This document shows, piece by piece, positions 1-10,700 of a DNA stretch of 64,000 nucleotides. Made by a program: the position numbers and the translations under genes. The stretch's first letter is position 1. Every line of letters starts with the position of its first letter. The DNA comes from Ligula intestinalis (lineage: Eukaryota > Platyhelminthes > Cestoda > Diphyllobothriidea > Diphyllobothriidae). A model generated the notes under the pieces. That model worked only from the letters and a program-made list of their open reading frames with translations. It did no database searches and was not told where the DNA came from. The stretch is taken from positions 47,848,824-47,912,823 of the forward strand of contig JAYGXS010000005.1 of the NCBI GenBank assembly GCA_036362985.1. The letters run 5' to 3'.

Positions 1-530
1 TCATTGTTCGGTAAATCAAGAAATTGCAATATTGGCGATTTTAAACGGTGGTACAACGTTACGCAGAGGCTGGAAAGCCCAGGTTTTATGCATATTCTTC
101 CAAAGCACGCCAGCTATTCCCGAAGTGTTCGGTTGATTTCAGGAATTCTGTGGGGCCATCCGCAAGCCCCATAAAACGAAGGCCTGTAGGGCCTCCCCAT
201 TGAACATGAACAGTTAAAAACGTGTGAATGCGAGCGGAATATCAAAAGGATCACAAGGGTCCGGTGAACCTCATGAAAGCGGAAATAAACTACGCCTTCA
301 AGTGAGACCCTTTAAAGACTTCAATTCCTAAAATCATAGGAAATGCTGAAAGACAGTTGGGTAAACAAATGCACCCAACCCACGTTTTTCCTCATTATTA
401 AATAGCCAAGCATACTTCTGATTGACTCGCACTTGGCCTTCTTCCTTGTTATCTGTTTTCCACTCCAGCTGCCCTCATACGGCAATGCCACGAATCTCCA
501 TCCCAAGCATGAACATGATGCGCTAGGTCC
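1..530. other. No gene recognised
   Basis: This stretch holds only short open frames without recognisable motifs. It should belong to the fourth intron (or beyond) of the minus-strand kelch-like gene, because the BACK exon at 4085-3881 still needs downstream kelch-repeat exons. Confidence 0.4.
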
Positions 531-1370
531 AGGGATTAGCAGCTAGAATACGAAGGATCTGTTCTCCTGAAACTTTCGAAGCAGAAATCCAACAACTGCA
601 GCATACACTAATTGAAAATGGATATCTGAAAATGTTCATCCTCAGAAATATTGGCAAACGCGCCAAAAGCCCTGTCACCTTAACTGCAGAAAAGAAAGAC
701 GTGTTCATAAGACTGCCTTTCTTAGGCGATGCAACCATCGAGCTGGTCAGACGACGCTAGAGGACTGCAATCACAAATGCTTTCCCAGCGGTGAACTTAC
801 CAGTGCTCTTCACGAACTCTCTTCTCCTAGGATCGGGAGGTAAAGACCGAATCCCTTTGAAGGTCACATTAATGTGCAATTACTCTTGAACTTGCTCCTG
901 TGGAGCGGGATACATCGGCCGTACAAAGAGGTGTCTCGAAAAGAGGGTACGTAAGCACATAATGACCTGGATAAGTTAAGGTCAAACTTGATCGATCTCG
1001 AGTGCTATTCTCGCACATCTTGTTGATACGAACCATCGAGTCGATACTAACGAAGCCTTTCAGGTGGTCTACAGGACACCATCTAATTTTTCCAAAGGCT
1101 TACGCCAATGGATGCTTGCAACAACCGAAGCAGTAGCTATAAGGCTAGCAAATCCAGTGCTGTGTTGTCAGAAGACTCTGACACAAGCTCTGTCACCTCC
1201 ATGGCCTAAACCAACACCAGGTGGCGATAGGATTTCGCCCCTACCAACTAGCGACATTCCCTCAACCAACACGCTGGCATGGCCTACATGCGCAAATTGA
1301 CATAGTCCGCGTTGGCCAATCAGCGCCCGTGATAGATAGTTATTGATTTTTCTACCCATTCAAACTTTAA
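531..1370 (+). mobile_element. Penelope-like element remnant (RT tail plus GIY-YIG)
   Basis: Degraded coding part of a Penelope-like retroelement. Reading across frames gives a linker with QQLQHTLIENGY, FILRNIGKRAK and KKDVFIRLPFLGDA, the stretch that follows the reverse transcriptase core in PLEs. At about 890-960 comes a cysteine-containing GIY-YIG start, CSCGAGYIGRTKR, and a C-terminal piece (EAVAIRLANPVLCCQKT) runs to about 1300. Internal stops, for example in the linker near 760 and just before the GIY-YIG motif, show it is dead. It is closely related to the copy at 39.3-40.0 kb. GIY-YIG is the endonuclease family used by PLEs; the assignment rests on motif recognition, not a search. Confidence 0.75.
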
Positions 1371-1410
1371 TTGTTATGGACAGCGTTAATTTCTCTTGCA
1401 AATGTTTGGT

Positions 1411-1437
1411 CTGAGGAAGAGTTGCTGAAAACAATTG
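1411..1437 (+). ncRNA. Hammerhead-core-like motif, short stem II type (weak)
   Basis: CTGAGGA is followed 9 bases later by GAAAAC, directly downstream of the PLE remnant. The same spacing is seen on the minus strand at 39019-38995 and 34577-34555. Stem II would be only about 2 bp, so this is weak. Confidence 0.25.
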
Positions 1438-1439
1438 TT

Positions 1440-2230
1440 TGCCACAAACTGATTTCTAATATCGCCTAATATATTAAATTTCGGTTCTTAGGTTCTGTAA
1501 GCTTTCGTATTTGCAATATGTAACCGGGCGAACTGAATGTGTTTACTGTGAAACGGGCGTATCAGTTATTTTTATGCAAAAACTGATTAGAACTTTTCGT
1601 ATAAACTAGAAGACAGGCATCCCAAGAAATGTAATTTTCAGTGAAAGGCGTCCTTAAGTACGTCCCAGTGCAGGTGAGGACGCCCCTCACGATGCACTCC
1701 TGGCTGATAGAGTATAACGCGGATTATCAAACGAGAGAGAAATGTCAGGAAGCGGCCAACCGGCTTCGGCACCACAACAGTCCAACAGGCAGCCAAAGGA
1801 CAACAACTGTTGTTACACCTGCGGCGTCAGGCCTTCTGGGGCAAATGCACACTGACTTCACCACGTATCACTTCGTTCCACCTGCCAACCCCCCCATCTG
1901 ACTTGTTGTTGCCATTTTGAAACACCTGGGTCGAATCACAGTCACTCACATCCACACTGGTAGCGGCAAAATAACGTTACCCTTTCCCTTTCGCTTTTCC
2001 TGTTCGTCTTCCTTTTCTTCTCCCCTGCATTTTCGTAGATGGCAGCTAGCTGAAGAGGAGCGTTGCATGACGGAAAAGTACATAAATAGGCGGCGAAAGA
2101 CAGAGAGGGTGGGGTGGCGCGCGGCGCTTCTGTCCACGCGGCAACGAGAAGGCCATCTCGGTAGATCTAGAGACTGCCTATCAACGCACACATTCCGGAA
2201 TTCGGATACGTACACAAAAACGCCGTAACT
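1440..2230. other. No gene recognised
   Basis: Open frames here are short and low-complexity (CT-rich around 1980-2030). I see no domain and no convincing exon. Confidence 0.4.
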
Positions 2231-2251
2231 GGGGGGGGGGGGGGGGGGGGG
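2231..2251. repeat. Poly-G tract (21 G)
   Basis: An uninterrupted run of 21 G on the plus strand, prone to quadruplex formation and to sequencing length error. Confidence 0.95.
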
Positions 2252-2494
2252 TGTCTGTGTGCGTTTGCCGGGATGACGCCACTGCTGAAGGTTAATGGTT
2301 TTCAGTAGGCGCTAGCCGAGGTGCGGCAGGAGTTAGTCATCGGAATTCTCCATCACAAACATATGGATACCAGATAGGCAGACGTTCTGTCAGCCGAAAA
2401 GTGCCAAGTGGTGAATGCGTGCTAGCATAACGTGCCCCGAGATTAGGTTACATGTGATGCCAGTTAGAATTAGGAGGAATCTTAAAGTTCAGTT

Positions 2495-2725
2495 GACCCA
2501 TTTGTAAAAAATTCGCGGCCTTGGTGGGATTCGAACCCACATAAGCAGGGGAGGCTTTCGTACAGCCAACTCTCTACTATGGAGCTACAAAGGCACACCG
2601 AAGCTTCAAATTCAATCACATTTGGGTCGATTTATCTGCCCAACGTACAGCTCGTATGAAATCCACCATTACGGATGCAGTTAGCTGACTGCCCAGGCAG
2701 GATGTCCTAAGCAATCATCCAGAAT
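2495..2725 (-). mobile_element. tRNA-derived SINE copy
   Basis: Read on the minus strand, the unit has a leader, then a tRNA-like head with a box A-like TAGCTCCATAG and a box B GGTTCGAATCC, and ends in a short unique tail near 2500. It shares leader and head with the copies at about 12.76-12.97 kb (minus) and 4.16-4.32 kb (plus). A truncated duplicate of the tail and the box B end lies at about 2775-2820, where box B is damaged. The flanking extension and multiple copies argue for a SINE, not a functional tRNA. Confidence 0.65.
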
Positions 2726-2824
2726 GAATACTAGGCTCACTTAAGTATTAGGGGGGTTTGACAGATTCGAATAATTCCAACTGACCGAATTGTGAAAAAT
2801 TCGCGGCCTTGGTGGGATACGAGT

Positions 2825-3770
2825 ACAATTATAAATTTTGTATCTACCAAGTGGATAAATACGGTATTTACTGTAGGCTAAGCCTCCCAGCCACTCATCA
2901 GTACCTTGTGCGGTGGCCGGGGCCCTGTAAAAGTTAGGACTGGGGTCCGCAGGGCCGACGTTTCTTGAAAAAGATAGCTAATAGCAGCAAAGAACCCTAA
3001 GAGGTAGTGTACGTTCAAAGTTCGGCTGATTTTAATCTTTACAAGCGACGGTGGGAGATTACACACAGCTGTTTTTACATGGAGTGGGGTATTTGCTGCA
3101 AGGGTTTAGGACACGGGTCACCTTCCCCTATACGGTTGTCTTAAGTTCCCCGGCACTTTTTCTGCCTAACAGCACAACCCCCTGTTATAGTTATTTTGCG
3201 TTAGATCAAGCTTCAGGGATTGGTCTACTCTAACCTGAGCACATTCCTACAAATTTTTTAAACAGCAGTAGGAGCTCGCTTCCTTTACCTTTTCAGCTGC
3301 GATCAATGAAGATGGTAAAATAGGTCAGGAATGGAGGATCCTTCGGAAGCTAGGTCTATTAGAGAACTGCAATTTCTCGCTACTTAACATTCTGTGAAAT
3401 GCATGCTGACACCATGAGTCTACGTAGTGCAGTCCGATCTAGCTTTGACGCATAGAAAGTTCAATCGTCGATTTCGGCGATGTCCACCGTATTGCAAGGA
3501 CGGTGAATAGTGCTGCATTATAGTGAGAAGAGACTTTCGAGGCATCTACCTCACCTTCGGTTTCGCTCCCCCACATGCGCCAGGTGTCAAGAAGACCAGA
3601 AATGGGGTAAAGCACAGGTGGATAGCTGGACCAGCATGAGCCTGTGCTCACCACCAAACCCCATGTTCAGAATTTTTGATGGGGGCGCAACTGGAATAAC
3701 ACATGCAGTACCCTGGTCTGCCCTTCCCCCCTGCCGTGTTAGTCCACCGCATCTACCACGCGGTCCGTTC
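2825..3770. other. Intron of the kelch-like gene, nothing recognised
   Basis: This lies downstream, in transcription direction, of the BACK exon. No continuation of the BACK domain or kelch repeat was found in any minus-strand frame here, so the next exon must be elsewhere. Confidence 0.4.
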
Positions 3771-3772
3771 AG

Positions 3773-3860
3773 AGGGGGGGGGGGCACATAGAATACTGTA
3801 TGGACAAGGCGCGGGGGGGGGCTGGCAAATAAGCAAAGGGGGGGGGGGGGCGCCCCCCGA
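3773..3860. repeat. Cluster of G-tracts next to the BACK exon
   Basis: Three poly-G runs of about 9 to 13 bases lie within 90 bases on the plus strand, only about 20 to 110 bases beyond the splice donor of the kelch-like BACK exon. The transcript would carry C-tracts just inside the intron; the template strand could form a quadruplex. Confidence 0.85.
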
Positions 3861-3880
3861 AGACGCAAAAGCCGACGCAC

Positions 3881-4085
3881 CCAAAGTGCTGTTCAGTGAA
3901 ACGACGACTGTAGAGCAGGAGTTCAGAGCAGTCGTGCATGTCAGCGAAGCGTTGAATGCCCAGGCAGTTGCTAGGATGGAGTTGGCACTGCAGAAATTCG
4001 CAGCAGGCTTCACGAACACTGCCTAACTGCAGGAGGTTAGCCGCAGGCAGGAGGGTTTGAACAGTCTCCTCGGTAACCACGACTT
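3881..4085 (-). CDS. Kelch-like protein, exon 4 (start of BACK domain)
   Basis: Coding exon of a BTB-BACK-kelch protein, the substrate receptor of Cullin-3 E3 ligases. It encodes the end of the BTB domain and the start of BACK: VTEETVQTLLPAANLLQLG, then REACCEFLQCQLHPSNCLGI and FADMHDCSELL, ending in FTEQHF. This is a textbook match to the kelch/KLHL2/KLHL3 group. The acceptor follows TCTTTTGTTGTAG at 4086, the donor is GTGCGT from 3880. The incoming phase (two bases completing a Glu codon) fits exon 3 exactly, giving YTGE-VVVTEE across the junction. The exon ends in phase 2. The remaining BACK and the kelch propeller are not in the window. No stop or frameshift is seen. Confidence 0.9.
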
Positions 4086-4154
4086 CTACAACAAAAGAGC
4101 GGGGGAGGGAGGAGGAGATGAGGATAAGGAGGCATAACTGCAGGTGTTAGGACG

Positions 4155-4325
4155 GCACGGAACGCGTGATTAAATTCACGGTGCGAGGCGGGGCGTTTGT
4201 AGCTTAGCAGTAAGAGCATTGACCTCCGGCAAAATTCTTCTCTGATGCGCGGGTTCAAATCCCGCCAAACGCCTCGACTTTTTCACAATTGGGTCAACTC
4301 AAATTAAGCAAATCTGCCAATCCTC
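4155..4325 (+). mobile_element. tRNA-derived SINE copy
   Basis: A plus-strand unit with the leader GTGATTAAATTCACGG, a box A-like TAGCTTAGCAG and a box B GGTTCAAATCC, followed by a 3' part with GGGTCAACTCAAATTAAG. The same leader and head occur in inverse orientation at 12.76-12.97 kb. The central arm is too long and irregular for a good tRNA cloverleaf. Confidence 0.65.
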
Positions 4326-4329
4326 CTAA

Positions 4330-6170
4330 TAATTGAGTCAACACTTCTGCCATTCTGGAGTCAGGAGGGCAAAGGGACCCCCAACAATCAAAAGTGCGCA
4401 GGCACAAAAAACCACACGCACGCACGTGCGCGTAACAGCACCAGCAGTTTGTGTGAGCCTGAAGGGGCCGACATCACACGATGGCTGCCCGAATAGGCCG
4501 CTCGCGCATGAACCAATAAGAGGTAACAGCGTGCGAAAAGAAACAAGGATCAGAAGGGAGATGGCCACACATCCCCTGGCCTACTTCCTTGCCCTCTTCT
4601 TTCTTGTCAGAGCAAATAAAAAGAACCACTAATCACCTGACTCCGGATATCCCCGGTAGACAACGATGTGTGGCGGGCGGCCACAATGCCTGTTCCCCCT
4701 TCGTTCTTCAAGGCTCGCTGCCCCTAAGTCATGCGTTGTTACACACAGCTGTCCCAATGCTATCTTTCACTGGCACCCCCGTTTCCCGAGGCTTGACCTC
4801 ACAACTGCTTCTGGCTGACCGATAACAGCTGCGTCAGCGTCCCCTGCCTTTCAGCAGCTCCCCTCAGTTGACCTCCACGTATTTAGTAGCGTACACACCC
4901 GCGTATACACGCACGTCCAAATAAGCATGCCTTCCTAAGGTCCACTTACCACGCCACTTCTTTAGCCAACGCAGCAGGGAGCCTTTGCAGGTGACATCCC
5001 CTCGGGAAATTGCAACACCCCAATAAATGAACACTTGAACCTGCTCCACAATCCTACTTTAGCAGCTGCCACCACTGTCTCATGCTCGCTCTCAGGTCTG
5101 GCTGGATGCAGTCAACCCTAGTCGTGGCTTCGCGAGTGGCCACTGCCACGTGGGACAGCAAGTGGGAATTCTGTACACAATAAACCACTCCTTCTGGTGA
5201 CTCCTGCTTTTTACCTTCCAACTAGGGATTGGGCGTGATGATCGCAGTGATCCAAAGCCCACCTACTACTAAAAGGAAAAAATACAGACTTCACAGGTTC
5301 AGATAGCTCCCTGTCGTAAGCAACCATGGTTGGTGTTACTGAAGGTTTTTGGGAGTTTGCATGGCAAATTAAAAACCCTACCTATCAAGTGGGCAGCGCC
5401 GATCGTTTTCCTTTGGGCTAAAGAAGGGAGCGCATTTAGCATACTGTGTGCTTCAGTCGGGCTGCACCGAGGCACTCTTATTGTGTGGCTTACACTGGAC
5501 GAGTCTCAGGACATATCAGTAAATGCATCCAAACACAGTTCTGATGCGGACAAGCAACTAGTGCTACACAGAAGAGGAAGAAAGGAATGTGGGCAGTTCA
5601 GGTCGGAGCAAGTGCTCAATTTTCGCCCTAGATACACACAAACGCGATTTTAATCTAAGAGAACTTGACACACTAACAGTCCTTTGACATGATGCTAACT
5701 GATGTGTCAACGTGGTTTTAAGTTCAAAAGAGAGAAAAGTTGCAATGAGCCCTACCTCCTAAGCTATCATTTTGGGATAATCTCATTTATGTGAGATGTA
5801 AGATCTCTTATCGAAGCCTGGGACATGTATGGAACCAGTGGATGAGTTACTTAAAATGGTGAGTTAATGCCCTACCAACAATGTTGAGTCGTCTTGGCCG
5901 CCTGTTGCTATCGAACCGCGGTAAGTATGGAAATAGACGAGTTGATGTAGCTCATATAGGCCTAACTACTGACAAAATCATGTCCAAGTAACCGCTGTAG
6001 CCACCTGAGCAGACTGAAAAGAACCTCGCCATCGGTGGAGAGTGAAGTAACCACAATACTATATGAATAAGTACCAAACAGAAATTATAGTAGATTTGCA
6101 ATTTCATGAAAAGTTAACCGAAATGCATTTTTCGACTTGAAAAGGTAACTTAAGAAAAACTGCAATAATA
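4330..6170. other. Intron 3 of the kelch-like gene, nothing recognised
   Basis: Intronic DNA between the BTB and BACK exons. Open frames are short and show no domain. Confidence 0.45.
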
Positions 6171-6174
6171 ATTA

Positions 6175-6360
6175 CAGTGGAGTCCGGTTAATGTGAACAC
6201 GGTTAATGTGGACAACCGCTTAATGTGGCCAGTTGGCCAGGAACGGAATTTCTCCATAGTAGAAACGACTGGTTTGGGGTCAGTTCACTTAATGTGGACA
6301 ACCGGTTAATATGGACAGTTGGCCTGGAACGGAGGTGTCCACATTAACCGGACTCCACTG
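6175..6360. mobile_element. 186-bp MITE with TA target duplication (pogo/Tc1-like)
   Basis: Starts with CAGTGGAGTCCGGTTAATGT and ends with its near-perfect inverse, ACATTAACCGGACTCCACTG. TA flanks both ends, the target duplication of the Tc1/mariner/pogo superfamily. The interior repeats the phrase TTAATGTGGAC several times. No transposase: a non-autonomous element. Confidence 0.85.
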
Positions 6361-6825
6361 TATCGTGCAAAATGAATCTAAGATACGTTAGTAACATCAG
6401 GACGTCGGTTTTCCAATGAATTTGATTCTGGCGGTCTGCGAAAACTAAATTCTGCAAAAATACAACCTAAGTATTATGAATTTTCCCACCGATTTTCAAT
6501 ATTTTATAAAAACCAATGACAAAATATTCTTCCTTTTGCTTAGTTGGTAAGAACTTACACAACTTCGAGCTTTGTATTTGAAGAAAAGGGTAACTTTCGG
6601 TTTTAATCTACAGTTTCTGATCATGCAATTTTTGAAGACCATCAAACTTTTATTTACAAAGCATCGCAGCTGCCCATTCAGTACCGCAAAATGCTTCGCA
6701 TCCGCTGTGATATTTGTGAGCCCTATAGAAGGCCTTCTTAATAATGCACAGAAAAACCGGGTGTTCCATAAACGGGAAATACAAGTTTTTAGTTCTCAAA
6801 TTCGAAAATGTCAGAATTCCGGGCT

Positions 6826-6958
6826 ATGAATTATAATTCATCTGCTGCTCACTGGAGTAAATTTGAAGAATTGCCGACGTTTCGGACAGCTGGGCCTGCT
6901 GTCCTTTGTCAAACCAAATACTGACTTTTATCGATCAGCAGTTTAAAATTTGCAGCCG
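6826..6958 (-). repeat. Inverted copy of the PLE terminal repeat
   Basis: Read on the minus strand it matches the terminal parts of the two direct repeats at 6971-7310 and 8189-8510, with CAGCTGTCCGAAACGTC and TTACTCC close to the end. It abuts the first direct repeat in opposite orientation. Confidence 0.7.
6876..6912 (-). ncRNA. Hammerhead-like motif, GGACAGC stem II type
   Basis: On the minus strand TTTGACAAA is followed by a perfect 7-bp hairpin GGACAGC/GCTGTCC and then GAAACGTC. This equals the hammerhead order core-stem II-GAAA, with a mutated core (TTGACAA for CTGANGA). Confidence 0.4.
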
Positions 6959-6970
6959 TAAATGTTGGCC

Positions 6971-7310
6971 ATTACGTCATTAAAGGACAGGACATGGTCA
7001 AACCGAATTCAGCACTTGCAGACGAAGACGGCACTGTAACGAAACCACCGGAAGAGGGAGCAGGATTATCAGCATCCACTACCGTGGGGACGAAGCAGAA
7101 CACCAACTGCCGTCACGCTGAGCCAAATTCACACGCACGGCCAAACAGTGACCGGAGGTAAATTGAGCAGCCCAAGGCCAACACGCACAGTCTCAACTTT
7201 AAGCTTGTTGATCGATAACCTCAGTATTCGCTTCGACAAAGAACAGCAAGCCCAGCTGTCCGAAACGTCAGCAAATCGATAAATTTATTCCGGCGAGCGA
7301 AAAATGAATT
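6971..7310 (+). repeat. Direct repeat (pseudo-LTR) 5' of PLE GIY-YIG remnant
   Basis: Begins ATTACGTCATTAAAGGACA and recurs at 8189-8510 in the same orientation, the pair bracketing the GIY-YIG remnant at 7825-8178. It carries the stem GAACAGC/GCTGTCC followed by GAAACGTC at 7232-7269. Such direct terminal repeats (pLTRs) are known from Penelope-like elements. Confidence 0.75.
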
Positions 7311-7820
7311 CTTATTCTTACGCTGGGATTCTGACTTTTTCAGATTTTAGGGTAAAAAGATAGACAAAAGTTATGAACATGTTAATATTCGTTTGAACTT
7401 ACTCGTTTAGTTAAGATGCACGTTTCGGTTCATAATTGATAGTTAGTTATAAAAGCCTAAAGTTTAAGACTAAACGATAGCATTGCCATTTGTCAGCCAA
7501 ATTTTTATAACATATACATGTACAAAGTTACATTAAGCAAAATTGCCAAAAGCGTTCACACTAATTCAATCACTTATGCTGTAAGAAATTACATGGTATG
7601 ATCGCGCTCATCTTCCATAATCAGACATTACGTCAAGTAACAACTGTCTACTTAACCGGTATTGGAATAGTTAATGATCAGTTTCTTTATACCAGGTGGG
7701 ATAAGACGGGAGGTTTGCGGTTTTTTAAATGATTAAGGGCACATTGAAATATTATCTAATAAAAGGCAGTAATAATGCCAATGACAGATAATATATGTAT
7801 CCCACAAAGAAATAAGCGGT
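7310..7820. other. AT-rich spacer inside the PLE locus
   Basis: About 500 bases without any open frame or motif that I can assign, between the left direct repeat and the GIY-YIG frame. Confidence 0.4.
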
Positions 7821-7824
7821 TAGT

Positions 7825-8178
7825 TTGAAGAATTTACGTTTTATGTGCACTGTGATGCAACGTTTAGACAGAATACCCCCTACTGAAACCTCTGCAGTTG
7901 TCTACAAAATATGTTGCAACTATGGAGACTGTAATTACGTTAGAGAAACAGGGCGCAAATTGGAGACCCGCCCACAGGAACACAAGGCGGCGGCCCGGGG
8001 ACTAGACCCTAACTCCCAGCTTGCAAAACATATAAGAGAGACTGATTACGACTTCGATATTCAAGAAACGACCATCGTAGGTCGAGGAGAATCAAAAGCT
8101 GAAAGATTGACGCTTGAGGCATGGCACTCAGACGTCAACTCTGTCAACAGGCAGCTTGACCTCCCCGTGGCCTAAAAA
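7825..8178 (+). pseudogene. PLE GIY-YIG endonuclease domain fragment
   Basis: An open frame of 116 residues. It contains VYKICCNYGDCNYVRETGRK, the PLE form of the GIY-YIG start (Y-x-I/C-x2-C ... Y-V/I-x-E-T-G-R), then LETRPQEHKAA, a central HIRETDYDFDI and a final LEAWHSDVNSVNR that matches the PLE C-terminus. The reverse transcriptase part is absent, so this is a 5'-truncated remnant; the first G of the GIY-YIG signature is not conserved. It is bracketed by direct repeats. It may have lost activity long ago, but the domain identity is clear. Confidence 0.75.
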
Positions 8179-8188
8179 GTCCTACGCT

Positions 8189-8510
8189 ATTACGTCATTA
8201 AAGGACACGACATGGTCAAACCGAATTCAGCACTTGCATACGAAGATGGCACTGTGACGAAACCACCGGAAGAGGGAGCAGGATTACCAGCATCCTCTAC
8301 CGTGAGGACAGAAAAGGCCACTAATTGCCGTCACGCCAAGCCGAAATGGCCAAGCAGCCAACGGCGAAAAATCGATCAGCCCAAGGCCAACACTTACAGC
8401 CGAAACTTTAAACGGCCGATCGATAAAAGTCAACATTTGCTTTGACAAAGGACAGCTGTTCGAAATGTCAGCAATTCGTCAAATTTATTCCGGTGAGCAG
8501 AAGATGAATT
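8189..8510 (+). repeat. Direct repeat (pseudo-LTR) 3' of PLE GIY-YIG remnant
   Basis: Second copy of the repeat at 6971-7310, starting only about 10 bases after the GIY-YIG frame ends. Its stem has lost the loop (GGACAGCTGTT then CGAAATGTC at 8441-8470). Confidence 0.75.
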
Positions 8511-9080
8511 ACAATAGTTTTTAGTTCGGCAACCCCGAAGGAAAGTGGAACAACAGGTAGGCTTCACCATTATTTGGTAAGTAAAACATTTTTTATCCGA
8601 AGGATACCCGACCCCCATCCAGGATAGCGTTGAAAGAAGGCATACTTGGCTATCAAATGATTTCGAGAACGAGTGCATGTTTCCTATGTGAGAGTCCGCG
8701 CGCGCACCGCCACTACGCTGACGCATGCAGTCTTCGCTCGCCAGGCCTTGCACGCTGCCCGCTCTTGTACCTACTCACGCTCGCTGTCGACTCGACTCGC
8801 CGCGCGTACGCTCGAAGCTAATCGATACTCCCGTTTCATTTGATTGGCTGCAAATGACAGAGCATTTATCTCACAGTCAAGGCCTTACAACAAACACAAA
8901 CTCACGGTCACACCTGGCGTGCTGGCAACTGCCGCGTGACACAGCCTTGGTACAGTTCATTTTCCTGCAGTAAAGCTATTCCAATTTATTCCGTCTTCCC
9001 TTCTCCTGTTGAGACCAACAACTTTTGACATATATTGGGGTTTATAAGGGCACAGAAATCAATAGGAACAAGTCATACTA

Positions 9081-9471
9081 CAGCAGGCGCCAGCTATGAA
9101 GCCCACCTCGGGCCTACACCAAATTGGGCTTAATTAGCGGCGGGCGCATTAACGGGAGAGTCCTATTTCTCGATTAGCAAACGCAGGATAGGCACTATAA
9201 ATTACACACGCACTGTATTATGTGTAGAGTTTGGTTATGTACAAGAAAATAATGCTGTTTGTCTGTATTTTACGTAATAACAAAAACAAAAAAATATTTA
9301 CGACACGTAACCAGTTGCGTAAGCAGAGAGATGAGAACTTCACTCTATCCTGTTGGCAGACTGGGCTTATTAGCCGGCGGATTTTGCTATGTAAAATTCT
9401 GTCCCAAGCTGAATTGGGCTTAATACGCGGCTGGGCTTATTAGCCGTGGGCTTAATAACCGGCGACTACTG
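9081..9471. mobile_element. MITE with TA target duplication, GGGCTTAATTAGC type
   Basis: The left end CAGCAGGCGCCAGCTATGA and the inverse of the right end, CAGTAGTCGCCGGTTATTAA, are imperfect inverted repeats continuing into AAGCCCACxxCGG. TA lies on both sides. The phrase GGGCTTATTAGCCG recurs inside near both ends. No transposase. Confidence 0.7.
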
Positions 9472-9479
9472 TATTTAAG

Positions 9480-10255
9480 TAGTCCTTTTTAACAAAGTGC
9501 TATTATTGCAGGCGGTCGGAAAGGAGCTCAATCAAGAGCCAGCACATCCTTACGCAACCGAAAGATCAAGGTATTAGGCTGCACGATAATCAGTGTCACA
9601 ACCCCACCAACTTAAGTTATCATTTCGATAGGAGTACCGCGCTGAGCGGCCAGAGGGGTGCGCTAACCACGCCCCACGGTCTTACATGCTCTTGATTTTA
9701 GGGAAGAGGACAGGCGAGACATGTCAGGGAACAAATTAGATCGCAATAATAATGTAAAATAAAAAAGTTATGAGGGTGAGGTTGGTTGCGTACTCATACC
9801 CCGGGCGGAGACACTGAAGTACCCTTTAATATCATCGCTAACACCCCCACCGGACCAACGGCGAGCGCGTGTATGTCGATGGAGTACGCCCTGACCTCGG
9901 GCGAGGTCATTGAGGTACATTTGCTAGAAGTGCCACCAACCTCAACTAGAATAAAGGCGAACGAGTGACGAAAGTTGAAGATTTTGGAAATCGACTCTAC
10001 TTTAAAAGCCTTTTTTGCTTAGCATACTGGCTTAAGAGGTTATTGTATGCGGTGGCCTTTAGAGCACCCCTCTGCAGTTCAATGTCATCATCCAATCCCT
10101 GCTGGATAGACGGCTGGTGAACAGGAAACCGTAAGATTGTGGGTACTTCAACCTATTTGTAAGTAGGCGGTTATAATAGATAAGGATATTTCAAAGACCC
10201 CACAAGGAATTCTTACCATCATTTCTAATAAAAAAAACGCATTCTAGAAGTTCGA
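9480..10255. other. Intron 3 of the kelch-like gene, nothing recognised
   Basis: No domain or repeat that I can name; a GC-rich block near 9640-9690 with GGCCAGAGGGGTGCGCTAAC could be another tRNA-like repeat but box B is not convincing. Confidence 0.35.
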
Positions 10256-10350
10256 TTAACATTCTGCAAGATAGTACATCCTCGGTATTCGAATACAGCA
10301 GAAGACAGATTGTGAGATAAGAGTGGCAGAAAAGCCACACGATAACTGAC

Positions 10351-10550
10351 CGCCGGTGTAGATGAAGTCAACCAGCTGTGCCAGAGCCGCACCGTCTACA
10401 TTGCCGATATTCACCACGGGAGCGCATCGCTCAGCCATCGCGCTGGTGAACATTGCGTAGAAGTAGGGCGAGCTAGCGGCCAGGACGTTCTTGTGCGCGG
10501 GCACCTCCACGTTGCCGGCTTTGAGAATCACGTCACAGAGGAGACGTTGT
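10351..10550 (-). CDS. Kelch-like protein, exon 3 (BTB domain core)
   Basis: Encodes the BTB/POZ core that dimerises and binds Cullin-3: RLLCDVILKAGNVEVPAHK, then VLAASSPYFYAMFTSAMAER and LAQLVDFIYTG. The Asp in LCDV and the H-x3-LAA-SPYF-AMF block are the hallmark residues of BTB. The acceptor is TTTTCTGCAG at 10551, the donor GTCAGT from 10350, in phase 1. The first base completes the Gly codon left by exon 2. This is about 66 residues without a stop. Together with exon 4 it forms an uninterrupted BTB-BACK reading frame very like Drosophila kelch and KLHL2/3. Confidence 0.92.
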
Positions 10551-10700
10551 CTGCAGAAAAGACAAAACATTCACTGTCTGGTCGAAAATTCGGAGGACAT
10601 CACCCCTGAGGGCTTAAGACTGCAAAGTATAGCGCCGGCCGTCCGGGCGGAGCACGCTGCAGTGGGAACCTGGTCATTTCAGCCAATGAGAGTTTATATC

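Noticed and set aside
523..738. Minus-strand open frame of 71 residues
   Set aside because: Shadow of the plus-strand PLE linker region; no domain.
4193..4275. A functional tRNA gene
   Set aside because: Boxes A and B are present, but the arms do not fold well, and the same unit recurs with a shared extension; it is a SINE.
6971..8510. A retrovirus-like LTR element
   Set aside because: The repeats bracket a PLE GIY-YIG remnant only; Penelope pseudo-LTRs fit better.
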